In this document: positions 48,294 through 57,647 of the stretch, piece after piece
How positions within the stretch are numbered: position 1 is the first letter of the stretch
Layout of the letters: the number at the start of each line of letters is the position of its first letter
Assembly (NCBI GenBank): GCA_050952225.1
Contig: JBMNKL010000002.1
Location: 124,001-188,000 of the forward strand
Direction of reading: 5' to 3'
From: JBMNKL01 sp050952225
GTDB taxonomy: Bacteria; Bacillota; Clostridia; Acetivibrionales; DTU013
DNA length: 64,000 bases
Position numbers and translations under genes: made by a program
The notes under the pieces: generated by a model
Told to the model about the DNA's origin: nothing
Databases searched by the model: none
Seen by the model: the letters and a program-made list of their open reading frames with translations, nothing else

Positions 48294-49505
48294 TTAACCC
48301 AGCAATTCCGGCGAGAAACTCTCCTTCCATGGCAGCCCCTGCTTATTCAGCTGGTCCATGAACGGGTCAGGATCAAACTCCTCGATATTATAGACACCGG
48401 GCTTTTTCCAGGTACCCGTTATAATTAACCTGGCACCAATCATGGCCGGAACGCCGGTTGTATATGATACCGCCTGCGAACCCACTTCCTTGTAGCACTC
48501 CTGGTGGTCACAGACATTATATACATAGTATGTTTTCGGTTTTCCATCCTTTATGCCGGTAAATACGCACCCAATATTGGTTTTCCCTTTTGTCCTCGGT
48601 CCAAGTGAGGCAGGATCAGGGAGCACCGCCTTAAGGAACTGCAGCGGTACAATCTGTTTGCCTTCGTAATCTATCGGCTCTATCGAGGTCATACCCACGT
48701 TTTGCAGGACACGCAGGTGATTGAGGTAATTATCAGAGAATGTCATCCAGAAGCGTATCCTTTTTACGCCTTTTATGTTCTGGCACAGCGACTCAATCTC
48801 TTCATGGTGTATAAGGTAGATGTCCCTTGGCCCTATCTCAGGGAAGTTATAGACCCGTTTGAATTCAAGCGGTTCTGTTTCAACGAACTCTCCATTCTCA
48901 AAATACTTTCCCTTGGCTGTTATCTCGCGTATGTTTATTTCTGGGTTGAAGTTTGTCGCAAAAGGATATCCATGATCCCCGGCATTGCAATCGAGAATGT
49001 CGATGGTATGGATCTCGTCAAAGTAGTGCTTCTGCGCATAAGCACAGAAAACGCCCGTAACACCGGGATCAAACCCGCTCCCGAGAAGCGCGGTGATATG
49101 GGCTTTTTGGTACTTTTCCCTGTACGCCCACTGGTGCTTGTATTCGAAAAATGCTTCATCCGGATGCTCGTAGTTTGCCGTGTCAAGATAGTGAACGCCA
49201 GTTTGAAGGCATGCTTCCATAATTGACAGGTTCTGGTACGGGAGCGCCACGTTTATTACAATATCCGGCTTGAAACTCTTTATGAGGTCGACCACCAGGT
49301 GCGTCTTGTCAGCATCCACCCATGCGGTATGAATCTTTGACTTGCTTCCTTTAACCCTGCTGTTAATTGATTCTTTTATTTGTTCACATTTTTCCAGGGT
49401 CCTGCTCGCTATGCATATCTCACCAAAAACATCATCATTCATAGCGCATTTGTGTGCTGTCACACTGCCGACCCCACCTGCTCCGATAATTAAAACCTTT
49501 CCCAT
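48294..49505 (-). CDS. Carboxynorspermidine/carboxyspermidine dehydrogenase (saccharopine dehydrogenase-like)
   Basis: The product has 403 residues. An N-terminal Rossmann fold with GAGGVGSV (8-15) binds NADPH. The family features LDTANYEHP and LLGSGFDPGVTGVF follow. It condenses putrescine (or diaminopropane) with aspartate semialdehyde and reduces the imine to the carboxylated polyamine. It is the first gene of the two-gene polyamine operon with the decarboxylase. Saccharopine dehydrogenase itself is a less likely call because of this neighbour. Confidence 0.93.
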   Translation of the reverse strand: MGKVLIIGAGGVGSVTAHKCAMNDDVFGEICIASRTLEKCEQIKESINSRVKGSKSKIHTAWVDADKTHLVVDLIKSFKPDIVINVALPYQNLSIMEACLQTGVHYLDTANYEHPDEAFFEYKHQWAYREKYQKAHITALLGSGFDPGVTGVFCAYAQKHYFDEIHTIDILDCNAGDHGYPFATNFNPEINIREITAKGKYFENGEFVETEPLEFKRVYNFPEIGPRDIYLIHHEEIESLCQNIKGVKRIRFWMTFSDNYLNHLRVLQNVGMTSIEPIDYEGKQIVPLQFLKAVLPDPASLGPRTKGKTNIGCVFTGIKDGKPKTYYVYNVCDHQECYKEVGSQAVSYTTGVPAMIGARLIITGTWKKPGVYNIEEFDPDPFMDQLNKQGLPWKESFSPELLG

Positions 49506-49710
49506 ATCAACCCTCCGTTCTGATTAGTTTGCTACTTTTATCCGGGTCATGGATCAATCAGTTCTTTACCCTCGTATCCTGTCTTTCGCCTTGTGTCACG
49601 CAACCGCGCTCAGACAGGATGATTATACATAATAATTTTCATTCCGGCAACATTTTACCCTGAAATTTAACACTATTTTTAAAACTGCCATAAGGCTTGT
49701 GCCATAAGGG

Positions 49711-50622
49711 TCAGAAAGCATTTCGCAAATCCGGCTTTTTTCCTGCCTGGACTATTTCCACAAGTTTACGCACGGCCGGAGAAAACGGCACACCTTTCAA
49801 ATGGCAGAAACCTATCGCTCTTGCCGGAATTTCATCCAGCAGGTTTATTTTGTACAACAACCCGTTTCTAAGATAATCCGTGGAAAATTCTTCTGTCACA
49901 CATGCGATGCCGAAATTAAAGCGTGCAAATTCAAGCAGCAAGTCATGTGATCCCAGTTCGATTTCAGGATCTACCTTTATTCCCCTTGACAGAAAATATC
50001 TTTCAATGTAAAGGCGCGAATTTGCTTTTCGCTCAAGGAGTATCATCGGCATTTCGGCTATCTCTGCAAGGCTTTTCGGTGAATGCGAGAGACTTTTGTA
50101 TTTTTCCCCGCACACAAATATATCGTGAATATCAATACACTTTATAGTTTCCAGCGCCGAATCTTTTACGGGCAGGTTGCATACGGCGATATCCGCTTCT
50201 CCTGATTTCAGCATGCTGCAAAGTTCCAGCGTCGTACGGTTCATGATTTTCAGGTTTATGTTGGGAAACTGGCTGCGGAACTCTTCAAGGTAAGGCAAAA
50301 GGTAATATTTTGATATGGTATCCCCCACACCTACCCTCATCTCTCCAAACATCAAATTCCTGGATTCCAGCAGTTTCTTCTCCCCTGCGCCAATCAGGTT
50401 GATTGCCGTATTTACATGCTCAAAAAGAAGCTGTCCTTCGTTTGTAAGTGTCACGCCCTTGAAAGTCCTGGTAAAAAGACGTACATCCAGCTCCTTTTCC
50501 AGGTTCATTATCGCCTGGCTAACCGCCGGCTGTGTAATATACAGTTTTTTTGCAGCCTTTGAAAAACTATTGTTTTTCGCCACCTCGCAAAATATTCTGT
50601 AAAGGTCCAGCCTTGATATCAT
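49711..50622 (-). CDS. LysR-family transcriptional regulator
   Basis: The product has 303 residues from the ATG at 50622, chosen for GGTGAG 8 bases upstream and the usual LysR start (ISRLDLYRIFCEVAKNNSFS). The helix-turn-helix is ITQPAVSQAIMNLEKEL (about 31-47), followed by the linker helix and a periplasmic-binding-like effector domain (about 90-290). It is divergent from the F420-ligase-like gene, the usual arrangement for a LysR protein and its target. A 7-7-7 palindrome lies between them. Confidence 0.93.
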   Translation of the reverse strand: MISRLDLYRIFCEVAKNNSFSKAAKKLYITQPAVSQAIMNLEKELDVRLFTRTFKGVTLTNEGQLLFEHVNTAINLIGAGEKKLLESRNLMFGEMRVGVGDTISKYYLLPYLEEFRSQFPNINLKIMNRTTLELCSMLKSGEADIAVCNLPVKDSALETIKCIDIHDIFVCGEKYKSLSHSPKSLAEIAEMPMILLERKANSRLYIERYFLSRGIKVDPEIELGSHDLLLEFARFNFGIACVTEEFSTDYLRNGLLYKINLLDEIPARAIGFCHLKGVPFSPAVRKLVEIVQAGKKPDLRNAF

Positions 50623-50647
50623 ATAACTCACCATTATATCAATTATT

Positions 50648-50668
50648 ATAAGTATTTATTTTACTTAT
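50648..50668. promoter_or_regulatory. Palindromic operator candidate for the LysR regulator
   Basis: ATAAGTA-TTTATTT-TACTTAT is a perfect inverted repeat of 7 bp arms around 7 bases. It covers the -35 box of the rightward promoter and sits 25 bp from the LysR start. The ATAA...TTAT form agrees with LysR-type sites. Confidence 0.6.
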
Positions 50669-50688
50669 ATCATAAAAACATGTATAAT
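50660..50688 (+). promoter_or_regulatory. Promoter of the F420-ligase-like gene
   Basis: -35 TTTACT (50660-50665), 17-bp spacer, perfect -10 TATAAT (50683-50688). It points at the gene starting at or after 50791. Confidence 0.65.
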
Positions 50689-50790
50689 GCAATTGTGAAT
50701 AATTAAGAAAATAACCGACATATCGCAGCTTTCTCTGCAGTCATGAAAGGATACCCGCCAAAATAAAAAGTCACATGGACATAGCGTAAT

Positions 50791-52074
50791 ATGGAGAAAG
50801 AGCGGAATGTATGGCAGCGCGGAATGCGCGGAAAGAGCGGGGGTGCATGGACAGAAATGAAGCAAGCTGAAAAAACCGGGCACAACGAAAGAATAACCGG
50901 GACGGTCGCAATGGGCCTTCGGACCCCTATAATCAATATGGGAGACGACTTGGTAAGTATTGTTGTGGATACCGTCCTTAAGGCATCGGAAACCAAATGT
51001 TTTGCCATCCGCGACAGGGATATCGTCGCCGTAACGGAATCGGTACTTGCCCGCGCCCAGGGCAATTATGCCGGTATTGACGCTATAGCGCAGGATATAA
51101 AAGAGAAATTCGGCAAGGACACTATTGGCGTCATTTTTCCAATTTTAAGCCGGAATCGTTTTGCAACATGCCTGCGCGGAATTGCAAAGGGAGCAAGGAA
51201 AATTATCCTCGTGCTCAGCTATCCGTCGGATGAAGTGGGAAATCACCTTATAGACCCTGATCTTCTCGATGAAAAAGGAATAAATCCCTATACGGATACA
51301 TTGTCACTGAAACAATTTCGTGAGCTCTTCGGGCATAATAAGCATGCATTTACAGGCGTTGATTATATAGAATATTATAAATCGCTGGTTGAGGAATGCG
51401 GCGCTGAATGCGAGATGCTTTTTTCCAACAATCCCAGGGCCATTCTCGCGCATACGAAAAATGTCCTCGTCTGCGATATTCACACAAGGTCCAGGACAAA
51501 AAAAATACTGAGGGCTAACGGTGCTGAAATAGTATATGGCCTTGATGATATTCTAAACTCTCCTGTCAATGGCAGCGGGTACAATGAAAAATACGGCCTG
51601 CTGGGTTCAAACAAGGCCACGGAGGAAACCGTCAAGCTGTTTCCGCGTGGCTGCATGCAGTTCGTGGAAAAAGTCCAGGCCGAACTTAAGCGGAAAACCG
51701 GAAAAACGCTTGAAGTTATGGTGTTTGGAGACGGCGCGTTCAAGGACCCCGCAGGCAGGATATGGGAGCTGGCTGATCCCGTTGTTTCGCCGGGCTATAC
51801 TTCCGGGCTTGAAGGCAGGCCGAGCGAAATAAAACTCAAGTACCTTGCTGACAATGACTTCGCTTCCCTGAACGGGGAAGAACAAAAGAAGGCGATCGCA
51901 GATTATATCAGGAAAAAGGAAACAAACCTTGTCGGCTCCATGGCATCCATGGGTACCACGCCCAGGAAACTCACGGATTTGATAGGCACTCTTTGCGACC
52001 TTGTATCCGGAAGCGGCGACAAGGGAACACCGGTTGTATATATCCAGGGGTATTTCGACAACTACGCAACGTGA
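50791..52074 (+). CDS. F420-0:L-glutamate ligase-like protein
   Basis: The frame has 427 residues, but the start is unsure. Family similarity begins at GLRTPIINMGDDLVSIVVD, and several in-frame ATGs precede it without a clear ribosome site. Conserved parts include RDIVAVTESVLARAQGN, IFPILSRNRFA, FGDGAFKDPAGRIWELADPVVSP, and the C-terminal GTTPRKLTDLIGTLCDLVSGSGDKGTPVVYIQGY. Archaeal and actinobacterial relatives add glutamate to F420. Clostridia generally lack F420, and no other F420 gene is in this window, so the true substrate is unknown. It is probably regulated by the divergent LysR protein. Confidence 0.85.
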   Translation: MEKERNVWQRGMRGKSGGAWTEMKQAEKTGHNERITGTVAMGLRTPIINMGDDLVSIVVDTVLKASETKCFAIRDRDIVAVTESVLARAQGNYAGIDAIAQDIKEKFGKDTIGVIFPILSRNRFATCLRGIAKGARKIILVLSYPSDEVGNHLIDPDLLDEKGINPYTDTLSLKQFRELFGHNKHAFTGVDYIEYYKSLVEECGAECEMLFSNNPRAILAHTKNVLVCDIHTRSRTKKILRANGAEIVYGLDDILNSPVNGSGYNEKYGLLGSNKATEETVKLFPRGCMQFVEKVQAELKRKTGKTLEVMVFGDGAFKDPAGRIWELADPVVSPGYTSGLEGRPSEIKLKYLADNDFASLNGEEQKKAIADYIRKKETNLVGSMASMGTTPRKLTDLIGTLCDLVSGSGDKGTPVVYIQGYFDNYAT

Positions 52075-52121
52075 AACGGGGGTTGGCAGCTGCCTGCCCG
52101 TGTTTAGGCTTAGCCGGATTT

Positions 52122-52922
52122 TTAATGCTTCATAATAATGTCAATGGCGGTAAGAAGGGCTTTTTCCATACCCCCGTCTTCACAAGGCGGTATTATCATG
52201 TCGCAAATATCTAAAACCGCTTTTGCGGAACTTTCAGGAGCAAATGAAAAACCGCTGGCTTTAAGCATCGGAAGGTCGGTCATCCCATCTCCGGCCGCAA
52301 ACGTATGCTCTGTTTTGACGTTAAAATATTCGGCCATCCTGAATAAGCCTTTTTCTTTTCCGGCCTCTGCAGAAATCACCTCGGCGAAGCGCCGGCTGGA
52401 AAACGCAAAATTTAACGCATTGCTTTTGAATACTTCGCCACAGCGTTTTAGCATCGGAATATCCTCTGACGCTAAAACTATCTTTAATATTTCACCGTGA
52501 ATATTATTTATTTCAGTAAGGGAATCCCCGAGTTCCTCTTTAATTCCACGGGCTTTAAGGAGTTCATTATGCCTGACCTGGTATATCCTGTCCTTCGTAT
52601 AGACCTGTATGCTAACCCCCGGAAAACTATCGTAAACTTCCCGGACAGTTTCAAGCACGTCATTACTCATAGGGCTGGCATACAGAAATTTATTTTCGCC
52701 AAAATCATATATCGCGGCGCCATTATACAACACACAAGGAATATCAATATCAAGCTCCTTAACAATCCAACCGGTAGAGAATTGTGAGCGTCCGGTACAT
52801 AGTGTAAACAACCCGCCCATATCTCTAAATTTTTTCACTGCCTCTTTTACTCCTGGTGCAATTCCAATGCCTACTCTCAGCAACGTTCCGTCCACATCAG
52901 ATAAAAACAAGTATTTATTCAT
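52122..52922 (-). CDS. Cof-type HAD phosphatase
   Basis: The product has 266 residues. The HAD motifs are DVDGTLL (9-15), TGRSQ (about 42), the Lys in KEKGLF (about 195) and GDGMTDLPML (about 218), with a C2-type cap between them. It dephosphorylates small phosphorylated metabolites; the substrate is not predictable. It is convergent with the F420-ligase-like gene, 47 bp apart. Confidence 0.9.
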   Translation of the reverse strand: MNKYLFLSDVDGTLLRVGIGIAPGVKEAVKKFRDMGGLFTLCTGRSQFSTGWIVKELDIDIPCVLYNGAAIYDFGENKFLYASPMSNDVLETVREVYDSFPGVSIQVYTKDRIYQVRHNELLKARGIKEELGDSLTEINNIHGEILKIVLASEDIPMLKRCGEVFKSNALNFAFSSRRFAEVISAEAGKEKGLFRMAEYFNVKTEHTFAAGDGMTDLPMLKASGFSFAPESSAKAVLDICDMIIPPCEDGGMEKALLTAIDIIMKH

Positions 52923-53178
52923 TCCAAACCCTTTCCTCTTATATTATTTCATTAAAAACGGAGATATTTATTCCGATAATGTCTTAATTCCTGGATGAGT
53001 TTCCTGTATTATTTGTACTTATATTAATACAAGGTCAATTGGATTCAATTCTAGCATAGATGCTATTGAATTTCAACAATAGATCCGGAACAGGCTCCCG
53101 TCCTGTAATCTGCCGTCAGGTCCCTGCCGGAGATAGTACGCCTGTTAAGCCACTAAACACGTCGTATGCAGATGTGTT

Positions 53179-53700
53179 TTACGAATTTACATAGGCGACA
53201 ATTTCGCCAATATACTTTCTGTCCGTAAAGTCCACAGGATTGTCGATGGCGGCAAGTATTACTCTTTCATCAGGCGTCAATTCCTTTTTCCTTTTTAGCA
53301 TCCATTTCATCAGGGTCGCCAGGAATTTGTCAAATGGCTTTAGCTTGTCATAATTGAAGCCGCCTCTAAAATAAAAGAATTTAATATGCTTTTGCTGTTC
53401 GGGAGTGAAATTTCTGTCCCTCATTTCGCGTATGGTTTCTTCCCCGGCGGGCGTCGCACCCGTAGCAAAGACAACGACTTTTTTGTCTTTCAGCATGTCA
53501 AGGTTCCGTTTTATAAATTTTATCCCTGTAATGCCGGTCGCGTACAGGCTGCCGCCGTAAACCACCGCGTCATATGGCACAAGATTATCCGCGGTGATGC
53601 CTGCTATATCAAAGGTATCGGCGGACAGCTCCTCGGCGATCCACTCCGCGTATTTTTTTGTAAAGCCTGTGTTTGACTTGTAAATTACCACGGTTTTCAT
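53179..53700 (-). CDS. Flavodoxin-domain protein
   Basis: The product has 173 residues. The N-terminal FMN-binding loop is YKSNTGFTKKYAEWIAEEL (7-25), then DAVVYGGSLYATG (about 44-56) and VVVFATGATPAG. The C-terminal part resembles the protoporphyrinogen-oxidase-like flavodoxin family more than short-chain flavodoxin. It is predicted to be an FMN electron carrier or small reductase. Monocistronic. Confidence 0.88.
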   Translation of the reverse strand: MKTVVIYKSNTGFTKKYAEWIAEELSADTFDIAGITADNLVPYDAVVYGGSLYATGITGIKFIKRNLDMLKDKKVVVFATGATPAGEETIREMRDRNFTPEQQKHIKFFYFRGGFNYDKLKPFDKFLATLMKWMLKRKKELTPDERVILAAIDNPVDFTDRKYIGEIVAYVNS

Positions 53701-53965
53701 TATGGACAGCTCCTTTATTCAAATTTGCACCACGCTTTTACCTGCCGCCAGGAATTTACACCTGCCTTGTCCGGGTTCACACTTGCTTCATCAACGGCTT
53801 CCATTGTGGAACAATGCCGTTTTCATCCCAGTTTATACATATTTTATCACACCAGATGCATGAAATCAGCTACATATTTTTCGCGTGATATTTCAACAGC
53901 AGCGGGGAAGAGCAGGAAGAATACACGAATGAAACCGGATGGCCAATCATGCCGTCCAACTTGTT

Positions 53966-54517
53966 CTAAAGGTGCTCGACCAGGATTTTTATCCCAATGG
54001 CAATGAGGATAAGGCCGCCCGCAAACTCTGCCTTCGATTTGAACATTTTTCCGAATAGTTTTCCTATACGCACTCCTACAGCTGAAAATATAAACGTCGT
54101 GACTCCTATGATCAGTATGGCAGGCATGATTCTCACCTGCATGAAAGCAAATGTAACACCGACGGCAAGCGCATCAATACTGGTAGCCACCGAAAGCACA
54201 GCCATGCTTTTAAAGCTAAACGCATTTCCTACATGTTCACAGCAGCTGTTTCTTGATTCCCTTATCATATTTATCCCTATGGCGGAGAGCAGGATAAACG
54301 CTATCCAGTGGCTTATGGCAGTCACGTAGACGCTGAATTGGGATGCGAGCAAATAGCCGATTACAGGCATTAATGCCTGGAACCCGCCAAAAAACAACCC
54401 CGTAATTATAGAATGCCTTAATTTTACTTGTTGAACTGATAAGCCCTTACATATGGCTACCGCGAAGGCATCCATAGACAGGCTGGCCGCAATGAGCAGC
54501 ATTTCAAATAGTTTCAT
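53966..54517 (-). CDS. mntP: Manganese efflux pump MntP
   Basis: The product has 183 residues from the ATG at 54517, chosen for AAGGAG about 10 bases upstream; an earlier ATG at 54571 adds 18 unconserved residues. There are six membrane helices in two inverted-repeat halves, each with the family motif: SMDAFAVAICKGL (about 14) and SIDALAVGVTFAF (about 113). It exports Mn2+. No yybP-ykoY manganese riboswitch is apparent in the leader. Confidence 0.93.
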   Translation of the reverse strand: MKLFEMLLIAASLSMDAFAVAICKGLSVQQVKLRHSIITGLFFGGFQALMPVIGYLLASQFSVYVTAISHWIAFILLSAIGINMIRESRNSCCEHVGNAFSFKSMAVLSVATSIDALAVGVTFAFMQVRIMPAILIIGVTTFIFSAVGVRIGKLFGKMFKSKAEFAGGLILIAIGIKILVEHL

Positions 54518-54666
54518 CCGTCGATACTCCTTCGTGGCTAGCCGGGTCTTGTCAAGCTGAGAATATTTCAACTAAAAGAAAATGTTAACACATGTTTCAG
54601 CTTTTATCAATATTCCCGGCGTATTATTCGGGCAGTGCGCGCAGCATTAAATAATTATGCAGTACG

Positions 54667-54702
54667 AATAAAAATAATTGCAGGCTTATTGCCTGCAATT
54701 AT
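54667..54702 (-). terminator. Rho-independent terminator of the YhcN-like gene
   Basis: ATAATTGCAGGC (54674-54685) and its exact complement (54691-54702) form a 12-bp stem around 5 bases. On the minus strand the stem is followed by a TTTTTATT tract, 48 bases after the stop at 54751. Confidence 0.85.
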
Positions 54703-54750
54703 TACATCATCCCGCAGTATCTTCCGGTATCTCACCGGTATCCCGGCAAG

Positions 54751-55368
54751 TTACCTTGCCATCATATTTGAGCCCCGCACAAGCTTGTTAAATTCGTCGG
54801 CAAAGTTTACCGTACTGTCGCCCGTGGCGTTAACCAGCCTTCTTATCCTGTCAAGAGTGTCGGATGAATCGCTGACGGTACAATTTTTAATAGTGTTGTC
54901 CGCCTGTTTTACCCTTCTGGCGACGCTATTCCTGGTATCTTCCGTATTTCCTGCATTTCCGGCAGTTTTTATCCCGACCAGGCAAGTATCTCCCATTACT
55001 ATTACATCAGCCTCAGCTACATCCCTCATGCCGAGCAGCTGCCTTTTTATCCTGGATGCCCTTTGCCTGTCCGCAGATGTCATCTGCGTACCTGTAACAT
55101 TGTTGTTATTGTTCAATCCAGGGGATGTTCCGGCATTTCCGCCAGGAACCGTTCCGGCCATATCGCCGGTTGTATTTCCTCCTATAGTAGTGCCGTACCT
55201 GACGCCAAGCATATTGTTGTTGCCATACCCTGTTGCCTGGTTATCCTGCCCGGCGCCGTACTGACCGGGAGCTCTCTGTTGCCCCGTTTGTCCGCACCCT
55301 CCGATCAGGGCGGCAAAGAGGCATAAACCGGTAAGAACGCCTAAAGCCTGTTTAAATGATTTTTTCAT
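54751..55368 (-). CDS. YhcN/YlaJ-family sporulation lipoprotein
   Basis: The product has 205 residues from the ATG at 55368, which has GGAGGTG upstream; an earlier ATG at 55407 lacks one. Lipobox LIGGC (Cys about 25) is followed by an Asn/Gly-rich linker (about 30-95). The YhcN domain runs about 100-205: ASRIKRQLLGMRDVAEADVIVMGDTCLVGI and the ARRVKQADNTIKNCTVSDS strand. Relatives are forespore-made lipoproteins of the spore inner membrane. No sigma-G box could be assigned. Confidence 0.9.
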   Translation of the reverse strand: MKKSFKQALGVLTGLCLFAALIGGCGQTGQQRAPGQYGAGQDNQATGYGNNNMLGVRYGTTIGGNTTGDMAGTVPGGNAGTSPGLNNNNNVTGTQMTSADRQRASRIKRQLLGMRDVAEADVIVMGDTCLVGIKTAGNAGNTEDTRNSVARRVKQADNTIKNCTVSDSSDTLDRIRRLVNATGDSTVNFADEFNKLVRGSNMMAR

Positions 55369-55482
55369 TATAAACACCTCCCGTACTATTCTGTGTACAT
55401 CATTCATAATTATTTAAGTTAATTATTAGTACTAATGAATAGTACAGAGGTGTTTGCAAAAACAATCGGATTTTGGAATTGT

Positions 55483-57402
55483 TTACCTTTCGTAATACGT
55501 ATAACCGCGCATACCGTTATCGTATGCCCGCATGATTTCCCGCCGCTCCCTGGCGTTTATCCTGCCCTCGTGTATAGCGTTTTCGGCGGTTTCACGAAAA
55601 TTCACCAGCATATCCTTAGGATCAAACTCGACATACGAAAGCACGTCGGCAACACTGTCACCATAGATTTCTTTCACCAACTCGTAGTTGCCGTCAGGAT
55701 ATATTCTCACGCTCACGACATTAGTATCTCCGAACAGGTTATGAAGGTCTCCCAGTGTTTCCTGGTATGCCCCCACCAGGAATACGCCCAGGAAATAATC
55801 GTCTCCGTTTTGTATTTCGTGCAGCGGCAACGACGTCCTGACATCGTGCAAATCAATAAAGCGCTCAATCTTCCCGTCACAGTCGCAGGTTATATCGGCA
55901 ATGACGGCGTTTCTTCTCGGAAGCTCCAGCAAGCGATGCACCGGCATTATCGGAAACAACTGGTCGATGGCCCAGCTATCCGGAAGCGATTGAAATACGG
56001 AAAAATTGCAGTAATAAATATCCGCGATCGCACTCTCTATATCCTCAAGCTCCGGCGGGCTATGCTTCAGCTTTTTCTTTTCCTCGGCAATCTGGCTTAT
56101 CGTATTCCAGAAAATCTCTTCAGCAAGAGAGCGTTCACGCAAGCTGATCTTGCCATGCTTAAACATTTCCCTTATCTCATCCCTGTAATACAGGGCATCA
56201 TTATAGCATTCCTGGATATTCTTCAGAGTAAGGCTCTTGTTAACTTCATAGAGGTTTTGCAGCTGCTCCGACATGTTCTCGTCGATTTTATCAGGCACTT
56301 CATATTGTTCAAATCTCTCGACATTCAGCACATTAAACAGAAGCACCGAGTGATAAGCCACAGTGATCCTCCCTGATTCGGTGATTATAACGGGATGCGG
56401 CACGCCGCTCGAATCCATAGTGGTCATCACCGCTTCCACGATGTCGGTGCAATATTCCTCCACTGTATAGTTGCGGCTGTTGGTATAATTTGTATTTGAC
56501 CCGTCATAATCCACCGCAAGCCCGCCGCCCAGGTCCAGGTATCCCATAGGCGCACCCTCTTTTACCAGTTCAGCGTAAATGCGGGCAGCTTCAATAACGG
56601 CAGAGCGGATATCACGGATGTTGGGTATCTGCGAACCAAGATGATAATGGAGGAGCTTTAGCGTATCAAGCATATTTTCCTCTCTCAGCGTATCGACCGC
56701 TTCTATCAGCTGTGTAACGTTCAATCCGAAAATACTGCGATCGCCGCCGGATTCGGTCCAGTGCCCTCCAGCTTTCGATGAAAGCTTGATCCTGATGCCG
56801 ATATACGGCCGTACGCCTAAAGCGCGCGAACGTTCAAGAATGATATTCAATTCATCGGGAATTTCAATGACGAAAAAGCATTTGAATCCCATTTTTACGG
56901 CGTAGAGCCCAAGGTCTATAAATTCCTCGTCCTTGTACCCGTTGCAGATCAGGCATGCCTCTTTGTCCTTCATCAAGGAAAGCGCCGCGATAAGTTCAGC
57001 CTTGCTGCCTACCTCAAGGCCGTGATGGTAGCGCTGGCCGAACCTGGTTACCTCTTCCACCACCTGCTGCTGCTGATTCACCTTTATCGGGTAAACACCG
57101 CGGTATTCACCCTTATAATTTAATTCCATCATCGCTTTTGTGAATGTATCGTTCAAATAGGAAATCTGTGAATCAAGCAGGTTTTCGAACCGCAGGAGCA
57201 CCGGCATGCTCATCCCGCGTTCCAGGATACCCGATATGATATCCATCAGGCTTATTGCTACTGAACTATTACCCTTGTACGGATTTACAAGCACCTCTCC
57301 CTTGTCGGAAATCGAAAAATAACCTGCGCCCCAGTTCTTTATGCCGTATAATTCTTCGGACTTTTCTTTTGTCCATCTTTCCAAAGGCTCTGTTTTATTC
57401 AT
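55483..57402 (-). CDS. speA: Biosynthetic arginine decarboxylase SpeA
   Basis: The product has 639 residues, full length. This is a fold-III PLP enzyme with the PLP lysine in YPIKVNQQ (about 105), HYHLGSQIPNI (about 250), the glycine-rich LDLGGGLAVDYDG (about 285) and TESGRIT. A C-terminal region with CDCDG and DDYFLGVFLVGAYQE carries the other half of the active site. It makes agmatine from arginine, the entry to putrescine. That feeds the carboxyspermidine genes 6 kb away, although no agmatinase is in this window. It has its own promoter at 57483-57511. Confidence 0.97.
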   Translation of the reverse strand: MNKTEPLERWTKEKSEELYGIKNWGAGYFSISDKGEVLVNPYKGNSSVAISLMDIISGILERGMSMPVLLRFENLLDSQISYLNDTFTKAMMELNYKGEYRGVYPIKVNQQQQVVEEVTRFGQRYHHGLEVGSKAELIAALSLMKDKEACLICNGYKDEEFIDLGLYAVKMGFKCFFVIEIPDELNIILERSRALGVRPYIGIRIKLSSKAGGHWTESGGDRSIFGLNVTQLIEAVDTLREENMLDTLKLLHYHLGSQIPNIRDIRSAVIEAARIYAELVKEGAPMGYLDLGGGLAVDYDGSNTNYTNSRNYTVEEYCTDIVEAVMTTMDSSGVPHPVIITESGRITVAYHSVLLFNVLNVERFEQYEVPDKIDENMSEQLQNLYEVNKSLTLKNIQECYNDALYYRDEIREMFKHGKISLRERSLAEEIFWNTISQIAEEKKKLKHSPPELEDIESAIADIYYCNFSVFQSLPDSWAIDQLFPIMPVHRLLELPRRNAVIADITCDCDGKIERFIDLHDVRTSLPLHEIQNGDDYFLGVFLVGAYQETLGDLHNLFGDTNVVSVRIYPDGNYELVKEIYGDSVADVLSYVEFDPKDMLVNFRETAENAIHEGRINARERREIMRAYDNGMRGYTYYER

Positions 57403-57482
57403 TTATTCATTCCCTTTCATATATGAAACAAATTGTTCCAAAAGTCCGCAAAATATTCTTTGTTTTATAACATTCATAGCAG

Positions 57483-57511
57483 ACAATAACACATATTTAT
57501 TAAAATTTCAA
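57483..57511 (-). promoter_or_regulatory. Promoter of speA
   Basis: -35 TTGAAA (57511-57506), 17-bp spacer, -10 TATTGT (57488-57483). It is the best sigma-A match in the 245-bp spacer and lies about 80 bp before the speA ATG. Confidence 0.5.
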
Positions 57512-57647
57512 TAAACATTTTTATTCTTTTTCCGAGCTTGCTATAAGGTGTGCAGGCATGACAATGCACAGTTTATGCTTTATATTATATGCGCTTTGTT
57601 TAATATGTGAGCATAACGCGGCAAGGCTTATATGTCATGGTTTTGCA

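Noticed and set aside
54518..54666. Possible yybP-ykoY manganese riboswitch in the mntP leader
   Set aside because: The conserved aptamer blocks could not be found; the prominent hairpin at 54674-54702 is the terminator of the upstream gene.
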